Positions 7,960-17,522 of a stretch of 64,000 nt of DNA are shown in pieces (the stretch's first letter is position 1; the number at the start of each line of letters is the position of its first letter). This DNA comes from G963677485 sp942492855. Its GTDB lineage: Bacteria > Armatimonadota > HRBIN16. A program made the position numbers and the translations under genes. The notes beneath the pieces were generated by a model. It saw only the letters and a list, made by a program, of their open reading frames with translations, did not search any database and was not told the origin of the DNA. Location: assembly GCA_942492855.1 (NCBI GenBank), contig OW818647.1, positions 930,001-994,000 on the forward strand, in the 5' to 3' direction.

Positions 7960-10900
7960 TTATGCACTAGGTTTGGGGTCAATCGGCATGATGAACCAGA
8001 TCATCGTGCCTTGGTTGACATGCGCTTGTATGCCGATCTGCCCGCCATGCAGATCGACTACCCTTCGGGCGAAAGACAGCCCAAGCCCAGCGCCAGGATT
8101 CTCTGAGTTTCCCACATCCATCTGTTGGAAGGCCTCGAATGCGATTTCGTGATAGCGAGGGTCTATTCCAGGCCCGTTGTCTATCACTGCGAAGTAGTGG
8201 CCTCCCGATACCTGTCGCCAGTCCAGGCATATCAAACCATCGGCTCGGTCCATGAAATTGATGCTGTTCGCAATAAGCTGTTTGAACAAGTTCAAGGTCA
8301 AGTTTCGTCTGCATTTCAATACTGGCATATCTGGACTGATGTCAATCGTCACCCAGCGCGGTGGATTCAACTCATGAACCACCTCTTGAAGGGCTAAGGC
8401 CAGGTTGACCTCGGTAATCGGCTCATCTGCGGAATATATCTCAGCCATCAAGCTGTATACATCCATCGTCTGGAACAGCTTCTTGGTGCGGCCTTCCATG
8501 TTTCTGACGATCTCGCGGCCTTCTCCGTCAAGTTGATTGTACTTATCCATCTTTAACATCTGTGCCAGCGTACTGATAGCCCGCAAAGGCTGCTTCAATT
8601 CGTGTGAGATCAGGTGTACGACCTCGGTTAACCCTGAGTTCAGCTTATTAGATATCTCAAGCAAGCGTTTTTGTTCATGCTGGGCTTTGAGCCGTTCGCT
8701 GATATCCCTTGCGACGCCACGGAAACCATCCCATTCACCAGTGATTTTGTATATGGGCACAGCAGACAACTCTAGATACACAATGCTGCCGTTCGCGTGA
8801 CGGAACTGCACTTCACGCTGCTTCACCACTTCGTCGGTACTAAAGAGATGGCGAATTTCTCCACTCTGTTCAGCCACCAGACGATACAGAGGGGTGTTCA
8901 TCACAGCATCCGGATCATACCCCAATACGGGTGTGATTCGGTCGCTGATAAACGTCATGTTCATCTCTCGATCGGTCTCCCAAACCAGGTCGGACATGAC
9001 CCCCACAATCTGGCGAAGCCGCTGTTCGCTCACTTCCAGGGACTGCTCCACCGTCAACAGGTGGGTGATGTCTACCAGGCTGGACACGAAACCGGCCACT
9101 TCGTCGAACTGGTCAATGTAGGCAGCCGTGTGTATGACCATCTGGTGAGCCGCCCCGTCAGGATACCTCACGGTGCCCTCAGCCGTGACCACATGCCTGT
9201 TAGAGATGACGAGATCGTCATTGTGGTTTAGCAGCCTGATGCGGTCTGCAATACCCAGTTCCTCAGCGGTTTTGCCCAGCATCTGCTCCATCTTCAGTCC
9301 AGCCAGTTCTTCAAACGCCGGGTTGCACATCAGCACCTGACCACCCAATGACTTGTAAAAGATGGGGCTTGGTATGGTGCGCATGATGGTGTCGATTCGC
9401 TTGAGATTCCTCTGGCCCTCTTCCAATGCTGCATTGAGCGCCTGGTTTAGCTCAGCGAGCTGTCGTCTGGCTGCTATGATCTCTGTGACATCCGTGGCTA
9501 AGCCCACAATACCTGACAGCTTGCCCAACTCATCATAGACCGGCATGATTCGGTTAACCAAAGATATCGTCTGGTTGTTGATCGTGACGTCGCTAGTGAG
9601 CTGTTCTACAGGTTGATCAGCATTGTATGCGTCGCCGACATCGCACTTAATCGCCTTTGCCAGTTCGTTACTGAGTATCTCATGACCATAACGGCCTACA
9701 ATCTCCGCCGGGGGACGGGCCAATAAATGGGCCATCGCAGGGTTCACCACCATGAACCGACTTTCGGCATCCATCATATAGGCATATCCTGGCAGGTTAT
9801 TAACCAGGCTCTCAAGCATTAGGCGGCTCTTGTTCTCGGCGATGTCTGCCAAGCGTTGGACCAGGCTGGCATGCATGATTCCTACCAGCAACACCAGCAA
9901 CAGCAGTTCTATCAGCCCAAAAACCATCATCACGGCACGTCTCGCTAGTATGATGGTGTTCGTCCACAGTGTAGCCGGAACATCAAACAGTAAGGCACCC
10001 ACGAAAAACTTAGTCCCTGGTCTGTATATAGGCACAATACCGGTCACCCAACTGCCTAGATCATTCGTATATGGTTCCGATACAGTTTGCCGCTGCATCA
10101 CTAATGCCCGCAGTATGACCTGGGGAACGTCCCATCGACCGGATGACAACCCAGCTTTATCGGCCATGGCATTCGAACTAGTGCCGACCAGATATGGCTT
10201 GTCTGACTTGAGCACCATGATATACGCTGAGCTTGGGAACTGGCCGACATTGACAATTTCGGTGAGTGGGCGGTTGAATGCTTGCCCCTTTACCGACTTA
10301 AAATCAACCGGTGTGCCGGTATATTCAACAACCTGTTTCGTGTTGATGTTCAGGCTGCTGATGCGCAACATGCGCAGCAGCTCCTGACGAATGAGGTGCT
10401 CAGCCGTAGAACCCACTGACTGCACGGTGATACAACCAGCGACTGGAATGAGCACTATGGCCAATTTTACTATGATGCTGTATGCGCTGCTGCAGACTGG
10501 TTGGCCATACAGTTTCACTACACCGATTTGCGTGATATAGGAATTAAAGCCCAGTAACAAAACTATCGAACCGAAAACTTCAAGCGACATGAACGGCATA
10601 TGGGTAGCCGTTAATAATACATCGGTGCCTGCCGCCACAATGTAACTCACTTGGGCACTCAGACCATATCCAACCACGATGAGACCCAATACCACAAACA
10701 CGGCAGAAGTTCGAGACTTACGCTCGGTTCCCGACAACACCATCCACCAGGCAGCTCCTAGCCCGATGAACGATCCCCACAACAGCCCACTCAGGTGACC
10801 CATTGATCCAAAGCCTAAAACAAAACCGGCAGCCAAACACACAGATGTGGTGATCACACCGACAAGTCGGTTGTATTTCGTACGAAGCATCAGTTGCTGG

Positions 10901-11157
10901 GAGTATATCAGCAGGAGGATGATCAGCGGATTCGCTACGTATTGGTATTCAACAAGAGATCCAGAAGAGACACTGAGGGTGACGATATGCACGACATCTC
11001 GTAATGCCATCAACAACCATGCACCAGCTAATGGCAGTGCAGGAACTTCCCTTAATTTGCATCGGAGAGCGATTATGGCCATCGCGCATACGCCAAAACT
11101 GAGAAGGGCAGAGAGGAAAAGCGCGATGTCAGCCGCCGAGACAGAGATATTAGTCAT
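7960..11157 (-). CDS. Orphan membrane histidine kinase with three PAS domains (paralogue B)
   Basis: 1065 residues, with the same architecture as its neighbour at 4537: a seven-helix membrane module (~1-240), an extracytoplasmic Cache-like segment with PYTNDLGSWVTGIVPIY, one more helix, three PAS domains ending in GLATDVTEI, SLVDITHLL and GVARDISER, a HisKA motif HLISHELKQPLRAI (His near 850), and an ATPase domain with ANSINFMD, VIDNGPGID and GLGLSFARR. The ATG start is preceded by CATGAGGCACT. It ends 186 nt before paralogue A, so transcription may run on through A into the sulfatase. The seven-helix plus Cache arrangement suggests that two signals are sensed together. No cognate response regulator is present in the window. 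Confidence 0.92.
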   Translation of the reverse strand: MTNISVSAADIALFLSALLSFGVCAMAIIALRCKLREVPALPLAGAWLLMALRDVVHIVTLSVSSGSLVEYQYVANPLIILLLIYSQQLMLRTKYNRLVGVITTSVCLAAGFVLGFGSMGHLSGLLWGSFIGLGAAWWMVLSGTERKSRTSAVFVVLGLIVVGYGLSAQVSYIVAAGTDVLLTATHMPFMSLEVFGSIVLLLGFNSYITQIGVVKLYGQPVCSSAYSIIVKLAIVLIPVAGCITVQSVGSTAEHLIRQELLRMLRISSLNINTKQVVEYTGTPVDFKSVKGQAFNRPLTEIVNVGQFPSSAYIMVLKSDKPYLVGTSSNAMADKAGLSSGRWDVPQVILRALVMQRQTVSEPYTNDLGSWVTGIVPIYRPGTKFFVGALLFDVPATLWTNTIILARRAVMMVFGLIELLLLVLLVGIMHASLVQRLADIAENKSRLMLESLVNNLPGYAYMMDAESRFMVVNPAMAHLLARPPAEIVGRYGHEILSNELAKAIKCDVGDAYNADQPVEQLTSDVTINNQTISLVNRIMPVYDELGKLSGIVGLATDVTEIIAARRQLAELNQALNAALEEGQRNLKRIDTIMRTIPSPIFYKSLGGQVLMCNPAFEELAGLKMEQMLGKTAEELGIADRIRLLNHNDDLVISNRHVVTAEGTVRYPDGAAHQMVIHTAAYIDQFDEVAGFVSSLVDITHLLTVEQSLEVSEQRLRQIVGVMSDLVWETDREMNMTFISDRITPVLGYDPDAVMNTPLYRLVAEQSGEIRHLFSTDEVVKQREVQFRHANGSIVYLELSAVPIYKITGEWDGFRGVARDISERLKAQHEQKRLLEISNKLNSGLTEVVHLISHELKQPLRAISTLAQMLKMDKYNQLDGEGREIVRNMEGRTKKLFQTMDVYSLMAEIYSADEPITEVNLALALQEVVHELNPPRWVTIDISPDMPVLKCRRNLTLNLFKQLIANSINFMDRADGLICLDWRQVSGGHYFAVIDNGPGIDPRYHEIAFEAFQQMDVGNSENPGAGLGLSFARRVVDLHGGQIGIQAHVNQGTMIWFIMPIDPKPSA

Positions 11158-11275
11158 AGTGCCTCATGTAGGCATCTCGGCCAAATGTGTGGTATATCAT
11201 AAGTTATTTTACCTGTTTTCGGTACCTAATAATAGCTCAGGATAACTTCCTAGCCCTGAATGGCTGCGTTCGGAA

Positions 11276-11493
11276 CGGTATGTCAGTACGCTGGCAATAA
11301 CTGACGGTCGTAGACCGCGCCGTCTGGCGGACAGCCCGGTGTCGATGCGCCAATTGGCACAATGAAAAACTCACGCGAAGACGCGAAGGCGCGAAGGGTA
11401 ATGACCGGGGCGGTCTTTCAGTACGCTGGCAATTGCAGAAGGCTTTAGACCGCGCCGGTCTGGCGGATAGCCCGGTGTCGATGCGCCAATTGG
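11276..11493. repeat. G-family repeat, two direct units
   Basis: Two related units (about 11276-11360 and 11403-11493) share the order TCAGTACGCTGGCAAT, then TAGACCGCGCCGG, then CTGGCGGA(C/T)AGCCCGGTGTCG and ATGCGCCAATTGGC. Between them sits an N-type block CACGCGAAGACGCGAAGGCG (11371-11390). In unit 2 GGGGCGGTCT can pair with AGACCGCGCC to form a stem of about 10 bp around a ~35-nt loop. No coding potential was recognised. Confidence 0.75.
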
Positions 11494-11963
11494 CCGCGGG
11501 TTTAGTCACCCACACGACTACGTTCCGGGAGCTGACGCTCCGGGAACTGCGTCCAGTGCGGGTTCCTGCACCGCACGGCTGATCAGTATCGGCCGGCGTC
11601 GCTTCGCTCCGGCCGGCGCATGGAGAGCGTGGCCCTCCCAACGCTCGCCGGAACGCGGGCCGGTATTGATTAGCGATGGGTGACAGCGCCCGTACCGGGA
11701 CGAAGTCACGGATGGGCCGCCGAACCCGTCGCCGAGGGCCATCGGTGTTGGTCGCAGGCGACCAGCCCACGCTGCCGCGGGTTTAGTCACCCCACGGGAC
11801 TGGCGTCCCATCACGGGGTTCCCTCACCGCGCGTCTAGGTATTTGCAGCCCGCAAGCGGGCGCAGGATGCCCTCCGCCAGCGCCCGCAGGAGCGAAGCGA
11901 CGCGGGCAGCCATTTGATCAGCGACGGGTGATGGAGCCCCCTGGGGCGATGGAACCCGTCGAC
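11493..11963. repeat. V-family variable-stem repeat, two tandem units (~281 bp period)
   Basis: GCCGCGGGTTTAGTCACC occurs at 11493 and again at 11774, each time starting the same chain of parts: a short hairpin, GGGTTCC(C)T..CACCGC, further hairpins, GAT(C/T)AGCGA(C/T)GGGTGA, a hairpin, then GAACCCGTCG. The linkers are conserved between units but the stems are not: GGAGCTGACGCTCC in unit 1 against GGGACTGGCGTCCC in unit 2. Positions 11840-11963 are nearly identical to 28724-28846. The rest of the spacer to 12070 shows no gene. Confidence 0.75.
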
Positions 11964-12070
11964 ATGGGGCCAGCCGCCCACATCGAAGGATGTCCGCCCA
12001 TGCCCTCATCACCCGTCGGTAATGACGAAAGATCATTGACAGAGCTGGGCAAATCATAACAGAAGGTCCC

Positions 12071-12103
12071 TAAAAAAGAAAAACCCTCCGAAATTCGGAG
12101 GGT
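12071..12103 (-). terminator. Rho-independent terminator of the hdr-flx operon
   Basis: ACCCTCCGAA and TTCGGAGGGT form a 10-bp self-complementary stem at 12083-12103. Read on the minus strand it is followed by TTTTTCTTTTTTA (12082-12071). It lies 226 nt beyond the stop of the last gene of the operon, leaving an unassigned 3' region at 12104-12328. Confidence 0.8.
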
Positions 12104-12328
12104 GGATGGTTCAAGTTTATTTGGCACCCGAGGGCTAACGGCTGCCGATTTTATGGGATTGCGGCAGGGCTCAGTGGCTTACTGGGCGAAGGAAACTGCC
12201 GTTCTCCATATTATATTATGCCCTGTTTGGCGGCCCATAATCGATGTATTTCCGCCTGTTCAGAGTGCGATCGACTGCAACCCTGCAACTGGCATCAGTA
12301 GCAACCAGTCGCTAGCGTTCAACACAGA

Positions 12329-13213
12329 TTATTCCAGTGCCGCTGGTCCAACTGCAGCCAGTTGTGCTGCACTGAACACCGGCCCATCGGTGCAGACATA
12401 ATACGGGCCGATATTGCACCGGCCGCACTTACCCACGCCGCACTTCATCTTCATCTCCAGTGTGGTGTAGACCTGCTCTGGTGTGAAGCCAAGATCGGTC
12501 AGAGCCTCCATCACGAACTTGATCATAATGGGAGGGCCACAGGTGATGGCGATTGCATTCTCCGGCGAAGGGGCCAGCTCCCGCAGGTAGGTCGGCACGA
12601 ACGCCACATGACCGCTCCAGTTGGGGTCTTCACGGTCGATAGTCAGGTGCAGATGCGTATCTGGCATCCCGCCCCACCGCTCAAACTCATACTGATAGCA
12701 TAGATCGTCGGCGCTTCTGGCACCGTAAAGAGTATCAATCCGTGCATAGTCCGCACGGTTATCCAGGCAGTAGTTTAGCAGCGAGCGCACCGGAGCCATG
12801 CCGATACCGCCGCCAATGATCCAAAGGTTCTTGCCCTTCCATTCGTCGGTAGGGAACCAGTTCCCCATCGGTGCGCGCACGCCCACCACGTCGCCAGGCT
12901 CCAGCTCATGGATCGCCTCAGTGACTATACCCACACGCTTCACGCTGAATTCAAACGAGCCCCTCTGGCTGGGGCTGCTGGTCAGGCAGAAAGTGGCCTC
13001 ACCTGCGCCAAACACAGAGACTTGCTGAAACTGACCGGGCAGGAAAGTGAACTCCTCTGCCAGTTTCTCATCCTGGAACACCGCTTTAAATGTCTTGGTA
13101 TCTGAAGTCTCGGATATGACCTTCTCGATCACGGCGAGATTCGGCAGGTATTGTTCCGTGGACGAGCACTCGTGCTGCCCTTCTCCAGATTCGGTATGAC
13201 ATTGGCAACTCAT
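12329..13213 (-). CDS. flxA: FlxA-type FAD/NAD(P)H oxidoreductase subunit
   Basis: This 294-residue protein is of the ferredoxin-NADP reductase type found as the gamma subunit of sulfhydrogenases, in AsrB, and as FlxA. An N-terminal FAD-binding barrel has FCLTSSPS and RAPMGNWFP, the nucleotide domain opens with IIGGGIGMAPVRSLL, and the C-terminal CGVGKCGRCNIG...YVC binds a [2Fe-2S] cluster. In the Flx-Hdr complex this subunit takes electrons from NADH. Its ATG overlaps the stop of the preceding gene (ATGA), showing coupling to flxB. A Cys/His-rich N-terminal tail (SCQCHTESGEGQHEC) is an extra that I cannot explain from the family. It is the last gene of the operon. Confidence 0.85.
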   Translation of the reverse strand: MSCQCHTESGEGQHECSSTEQYLPNLAVIEKVISETSDTKTFKAVFQDEKLAEEFTFLPGQFQQVSVFGAGEATFCLTSSPSQRGSFEFSVKRVGIVTEAIHELEPGDVVGVRAPMGNWFPTDEWKGKNLWIIGGGIGMAPVRSLLNYCLDNRADYARIDTLYGARSADDLCYQYEFERWGGMPDTHLHLTIDREDPNWSGHVAFVPTYLRELAPSPENAIAITCGPPIMIKFVMEALTDLGFTPEQVYTTLEMKMKCGVGKCGRCNIGPYYVCTDGPVFSAAQLAAVGPAALE

Positions 13214-14229
13214 ATCACATTCTCCTGTATCTGCTTCAGAATCTCCCTCATGTCAATGTTGACAGGACAGAGCGACACGCAGCGTCCGCAACCTACACAA
13301 CCCAGCATCTGGTAACGCTCGATACTGTAATCGAACTTGTGAAACACACGCTGGCGTGTGCGACTGGTGCGGCTTGGGCGTGGATTATGCCCCTGGCCCA
13401 TGAGGGTGAACTTCTCAAACTGGCAGGTATCCCATGCCCGATGTCGGCTGCCGTGGTTACCCTTCACCTCATCCACCATATCGAAGCAGTGGCAGGTTGG
13501 GCAGTTAAAGCTGCAGATGCCACATCCCAGGCAGCGTTCGGCGAACTCACTAAACAGCTTCTCATCCCATTCCTTGCGCCAGTTGGGGTTTCGCCGAATA
13601 GATTCATCCATCCCCTCTCGGGATTTAGTGATCATCTGCTGAAGTTGGGCCAACTGAGCCTCGGTGGCTTCCGCATAATCTCCGCTTGCCAGAAGAGCTT
13701 CGCCAGCCGTGGTAAACGCCTCGGCCAGATAACTCTCACCTAAATCCGCCAGGCGAAGGTCCAGCCCGGTGACCGCCTCAGGGCCATCACCGACCAGACC
13801 GCAGAAGCAGCTCCATTCGGGCTGATGGCAGAAGAGGCCCACCAGCACGGTGTTCTCACGACGGGCGAAGTAGGGTCCATCTTTGGGGGGTACGAATCCG
13901 TACACTGTGTCCATGTATTTCAAAGCGGCCGCATCGCAGGCCCGGACGCCCAGTATGATTCGGGCAGGTGACTTCACTTGCGTCGCGTTGAGGGTGAGTT
14001 TACCATCAATGCCTTTGTTAAAAGTAAACAGTTGCTCGCTGTGCGGAGTGAACCACTCGCGAAGGTTGGAGCCTGGCCCGTTGAAGCCAAGTTCGACCTG
14101 CGACAGCTCTTTTACCTGGGTGTATTTGATCTGCTGTTCGGTCTTGACAGGTGCAATGAGCTGCCTGTCTTTGGAAATATCTGCAAGCCATTTGGCCAGT
14201 TGTGTTTTTTGTATAATCCTGGGTTGCAC
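13210..14229 (-). CDS. flxB: FlxB-type 4Fe-4S subunit
   Basis: A soluble iron-sulfur protein related to the beta subunit of sulfhydrogenases and to AsrA. The N-terminal half carries the family region RIILGVRACDAAALKYMD...FCHQPEWSCFCG. Two C-terminal clusters follow: CLGCGICSFNCPTCHC and CVGCGRCVSLCPVN. I chose GTG 14229 because GAGG lies 8 nt upstream and the protein then begins QPRIIQKTQLAKWL, as relatives do; GTGs at 14250 and 14265 are in frame but have poor sites. It passes electrons between FlxA and the other iron-sulfur subunits. Its stop overlaps the flxA start by ATGA. Confidence 0.82.
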   Translation of the reverse strand: MQPRIIQKTQLAKWLADISKDRQLIAPVKTEQQIKYTQVKELSQVELGFNGPGSNLREWFTPHSEQLFTFNKGIDGKLTLNATQVKSPARIILGVRACDAAALKYMDTVYGFVPPKDGPYFARRENTVLVGLFCHQPEWSCFCGLVGDGPEAVTGLDLRLADLGESYLAEAFTTAGEALLASGDYAEATEAQLAQLQQMITKSREGMDESIRRNPNWRKEWDEKLFSEFAERCLGCGICSFNCPTCHCFDMVDEVKGNHGSRHRAWDTCQFEKFTLMGQGHNPRPSRTSRTRQRVFHKFDYSIERYQMLGCVGCGRCVSLCPVNIDMREILKQIQENVI

Positions 14230-14249
14230 GTCTTTGTCCTCTTTTGCCA

Positions 14250-15047
14250 CTAATGCTCTGGGCACGGATCGGGGTCATTTTCGCGATATTGGCCAAGCAA
14301 CGGCTTATCCGAAGGATTATCACCAGGACTGCGCCCGAACATCTCAAGCACATCCTGGTTGACCTTTTGGCTGAGCAGCCCCAGCGGAATACCAACTGGA
14401 CAGACTCGTTCGCACTCACCGCAGCCAATGCAGCGGCCGGCAAGGTGCATCATACGGCCCACATGGTAGAACCAGTTACTCTTAGCGTTGACCTGCTTGT
14501 TGACCCACATCTGGCCGTTTTTGTCCACGAAACATTCCGGACAATAGCAGCCCGGGCAAACCGAGCGGCATCCATAACAGCGGATGCAGTTCGAAAACTG
14601 ATCTGCCCAGAACGCTCTGCGCTCAGCAGGATTCATCGCATCGTATTTTTCGGTCAAAGGATGCAGGGCCCGTTTCATTTCCAGCAGGCTTTCGTCCGAG
14701 GGCATCTCCTCAGTGACCGTCTGACCGCTGGCGAAAATCACCCTGAGGCGATCCACCGATATCTGGTTCTCACGCTGCAGCTCCACCACACTCTTCACAT
14801 CGTTCGGAGTCAGAACCACTGCGACACGTTCCGCCTTAAGGGCACTGGGGAGATAGACAGCCAAGTTGTTTACGCAGCTCTCATCCCAGATGAGGCACGA
14901 GGCCTTCTCAGCATCACGCAGGAACACCGGCGCACTTTTATGAGCTGCCGTGCCACGCTGATACCCGATCACCACATCCACGAGCCCATCATTCAACAGC
15001 CGCGCGGCGGTCTGCTGAATGGTCTGCTGCACGTCATTCACCGTCAT
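14250..15047 (-). CDS. flxC: FlxC-type 4Fe-4S subunit
   Basis: 265 residues. An N-terminal alpha/beta domain (DVVIGYQRGTAAHKSAPVFL...VAVVLTPNDVKSVVEL) resembles the coenzyme F420 hydrogenase/dehydrogenase beta-subunit N-terminal region. Two ferredoxin-type motifs follow: CIRCYGCRSVCPGCYCPEC, unusually rich in cysteine, and CIGCGECERVCPVG. The start codon lies inside the end of flxD (14-nt overlap), with AAGGGGGTAG as ribosome site. It probably forms the electron wire between the Flx module and HdrABC. The assignment as FlxC rests on its place next to an MvhD-like gene and on the paired clusters. Confidence 0.8.
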   Translation of the reverse strand: MTVNDVQQTIQQTAARLLNDGLVDVVIGYQRGTAAHKSAPVFLRDAEKASCLIWDESCVNNLAVYLPSALKAERVAVVLTPNDVKSVVELQRENQISVDRLRVIFASGQTVTEEMPSDESLLEMKRALHPLTEKYDAMNPAERRAFWADQFSNCIRCYGCRSVCPGCYCPECFVDKNGQMWVNKQVNAKSNWFYHVGRMMHLAGRCIGCGECERVCPVGIPLGLLSQKVNQDVLEMFGRSPGDNPSDKPLLGQYRENDPDPCPEH

Positions 15048-15495
15048 CTACCCCCTTGAACGGGCCCAGCTCGGTCACTGTGTCGGTAAAGGACTGCATG
15101 ACCTCTGCGAATTTCTGACCCTCTGCGGCCGATATCCAGTCGAACTTATACCGGCCCTCTTCGATGCCCATGTAGTCCAGCACGCGCTGCAGAAGCATCA
15201 GACGCCGACGGGCGTAGAAATTGCCTTTCGAATAGTGGCAGTCACCCGGATGGCATCCCGCCACCAGCACACCGTCCACACCCTTCTCAAACGCCTTCAG
15301 CACCATCTGAGGGTTCACACGGCCGCTGCAGGGCACACGGATGACCCGCACATCGGCCGGATAGCTCATGCGGCTGCTGCCGGCCAGATCGGCCCCGGCA
15401 TAACTGCACCAGTTGCACAGGAAAGCGACTAAACGGGGCCGCCACTCTGTGGGCACGTGATGCTCCATAGCATTTTTCGTTACCGTCTCACTCAT
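15034..15495 (-). CDS. flxD: FlxD/MvhD-like [2Fe-2S] subunit
   Basis: A 153-residue member of the MvhD family. It shows LVAFLCNWCSYAGADLAG, then VRVIRVPCSGRVNP and LVAGCHPGDCHYSKGN, the cysteines expected for the [2Fe-2S] cluster. In methanogens MvhD hands electrons from hydrogenase to HdrA; in Flx-Hdr systems FlxD plays the same part between the Flx flavoprotein and HdrA. The ATG overlaps the hdrA stop (ATGA). No hydrogenase catalytic subunit is present in the window, which supports NADH rather than H2 as the donor. Confidence 0.9.
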   Translation of the reverse strand: MSETVTKNAMEHHVPTEWRPRLVAFLCNWCSYAGADLAGSSRMSYPADVRVIRVPCSGRVNPQMVLKAFEKGVDGVLVAGCHPGDCHYSKGNFYARRRLMLLQRVLDYMGIEEGRYKFDWISAAEGQKFAEVMQSFTDTVTELGPFKGVDDGE

Positions 15496-17522
15496 GCCGG
15501 TTCCTCCGTTGTTTTGACCATCAAGGACTCGTCGATAATCGTGTTGCCGCTAAAGACGAGTGCGTCTAACTCGGCTAACAGTTGATCGTCTCGGAACCCG
15601 CGCAGTTGGATACTGGCACTGCGGCAGGCGGCCACACAGGTGCCGCATCCATGACACAATCCCTCATTCACAGAGGCCACCATCTTAGTGGGGTTGCCCT
15701 TGCGGTCGGTCAACTGCTCGGCGGTGATGGCTCCAAACGGGCAGACCGCCACGCAGAGCTGGCATCCTGAGCAGGTGATATTATTCACCTCAGCCACGTT
15801 GGCTTCAGATTCGAGATGGTCTTTACTGAACAGCCCGATCACCTTGGAAGCGGCTGCGCTGGCCTGAGCCACGCTATCGGGGATGTCCTTGGGATACTGG
15901 CATGCTCCGGCTAGATACACACCGGCGGTGAGCACCTCTACCGGACGTAGTTTCGGGTGTGCTTCGCTGAACCAGTTATCACCGTCCACGCTGATCCCCA
16001 GGGTGCGTGCAGTTTGCTTGGCATCGGTCTGAGCTTCCATGGCCGCGGCGAGCACCACCATATCGGCTTCGATCTCCACTTGCTTGCCGCTCAGGGTGTC
16101 AGCACCCTTGACTATCAGCTTGTCGCCCCGTTGAGTGACCTTGCTGACGCGGCCGCGCAGATAGATGGCGCCGTACTTGTCTTGCGTTCTGCGCACAAAC
16201 TCCTCGTAGCCCTTGCCATTCGCGCGGACATCCATGTAGAACACATAGGCCTGAGCATCGGGGCACTTTTCGCGAAGCAACAAGGCGTGTTTTGCGTTAT
16301 ACATGCAGCACACTTTACTGCAGTAACTATGGCCTGTTTCATCATCGCGGCTGCCGATGCAGCTAATGAACACCACGTTCTTAGGCGGTTTATGGTCACT
16401 GGGACGCACCAGCTTGCCATCGGTGGGGCCGCTGGCGTTAAACAGCCGCTCAAACTGCAGGCTGGTGATGACATCTTGATACCGGCCAAACCCGAGGTTG
16501 CCATATGGTGTGGGATCCCACATCTTGAAACCGGTGGCTCCGACCACTGCTCCGAAGCTGTCTTCGAACACAGTATCTTCCTGGGTATAGTCGATCGCAC
16601 CAGCAGGGCATCTCTTCTGGCAAGCGCCGCACTTATCTTTAAGGAATTTCGTGCAGATCGTGCGGTCGATCACAGGTACATTCGGCACAGCCTGCGGGAA
16701 AGGCACATAGATAGCCTTGCGGGTGCCTAGTTCACAGTCGAACTCATTAGGTGCCTTGGCCGGGCATTTCTCCCAGCAGAGGCCGCATCCAGTACACTTG
16801 CTTTCGTCGACACTGCGGGCTCTTTTGCGAATCGTCACCGTGAAGTTGCCAACAAACCCCTCCACTTTTTCGACCTCGCTGTAGGTCAGCATCCGGATGT
16901 TGGGATGGCTGGCGACGTCCACCATTTTGGGTGTCAGGATGCAGGCGGCACAGTCTAGTGTCGGGAATGTTTTGTCATACTGGGCCATTTTCCCGCCGAT
17001 GCTGGGGGTGCGTTCTACCAGAGTCACGTGATAGCCCGCGTCTGCGATGTCCAGCGCGGCCTGGATACCGGCGATACCGCCACCTACCACCAATGCTTTA
17101 CGCGTGATGGGGATTTGGTTGGTGAACAGCGGCTTGTTCATATTGGCCTTAGAAACCGCCATCGCCACCAGGTCGTTCGCCTTGCGGGTGGCTTCGCCCA
17201 TATCGGCGTGCACCCATGAGCAGTGCTCACGGATGTTGGCCATCTCCAGCATGTGGGGGTTAAGCCCCATCTCCGAAATACACCTGCGGAAGGTCGGCTC
17301 ATGTAGCCGCGGTGAGCAGCTCGCTACCACCACGCGGTCCAGACGATGCTCGGTGATGGCCTGCTTGATCTGGTTCTGCCCCGGTTCGGAGCACATATAT
17401 TTATAATCGGTGGCGTACACTACGCCTGAATACCGCTTACTGACTTCGGCTACGTAGGAACAGTCCACTGTGCGCGATATGTTAGTACCGCAATGACATA
17501 CAAAAACACCAACTCGTGCCAT
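15492..17522 (-). CDS. hdrA: Heterodisulfide reductase subunit A (HdrA), flavin electron-bifurcating subunit
   Basis: 676 residues. The N-terminal domain starts VGVFVCHCGTN. The FAD Rossmann fold has VVGGGIAGIQAALD (GGGIAG at 147-152) followed by LVERTPSIGGKM and LDCAACILTP. Insert clusters are CTGCGLCWEKCP and CTKFLKDKCGACQKRCP, and C-terminal clusters are CSGCQLCVAVCPFG and CHGCGTCVAACRSA. This is the complete bacterial HdrA layout with no fused MvhD. HdrA carries the flavin thought to split an NADH-derived electron pair between ferredoxin and the HdrB disulfide site. The start overlaps the hdrB stop by one base (TAATG). No truncation seen. Confidence 0.95.
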   Translation of the reverse strand: MARVGVFVCHCGTNISRTVDCSYVAEVSKRYSGVVYATDYKYMCSEPGQNQIKQAITEHRLDRVVVASCSPRLHEPTFRRCISEMGLNPHMLEMANIREHCSWVHADMGEATRKANDLVAMAVSKANMNKPLFTNQIPITRKALVVGGGIAGIQAALDIADAGYHVTLVERTPSIGGKMAQYDKTFPTLDCAACILTPKMVDVASHPNIRMLTYSEVEKVEGFVGNFTVTIRKRARSVDESKCTGCGLCWEKCPAKAPNEFDCELGTRKAIYVPFPQAVPNVPVIDRTICTKFLKDKCGACQKRCPAGAIDYTQEDTVFEDSFGAVVGATGFKMWDPTPYGNLGFGRYQDVITSLQFERLFNASGPTDGKLVRPSDHKPPKNVVFISCIGSRDDETGHSYCSKVCCMYNAKHALLLREKCPDAQAYVFYMDVRANGKGYEEFVRRTQDKYGAIYLRGRVSKVTQRGDKLIVKGADTLSGKQVEIEADMVVLAAAMEAQTDAKQTARTLGISVDGDNWFSEAHPKLRPVEVLTAGVYLAGACQYPKDIPDSVAQASAAASKVIGLFSKDHLESEANVAEVNNITCSGCQLCVAVCPFGAITAEQLTDRKGNPTKMVASVNEGLCHGCGTCVAACRSASIQLRGFRDDQLLAELDALVFSGNTIIDESLMVKTTEEPA

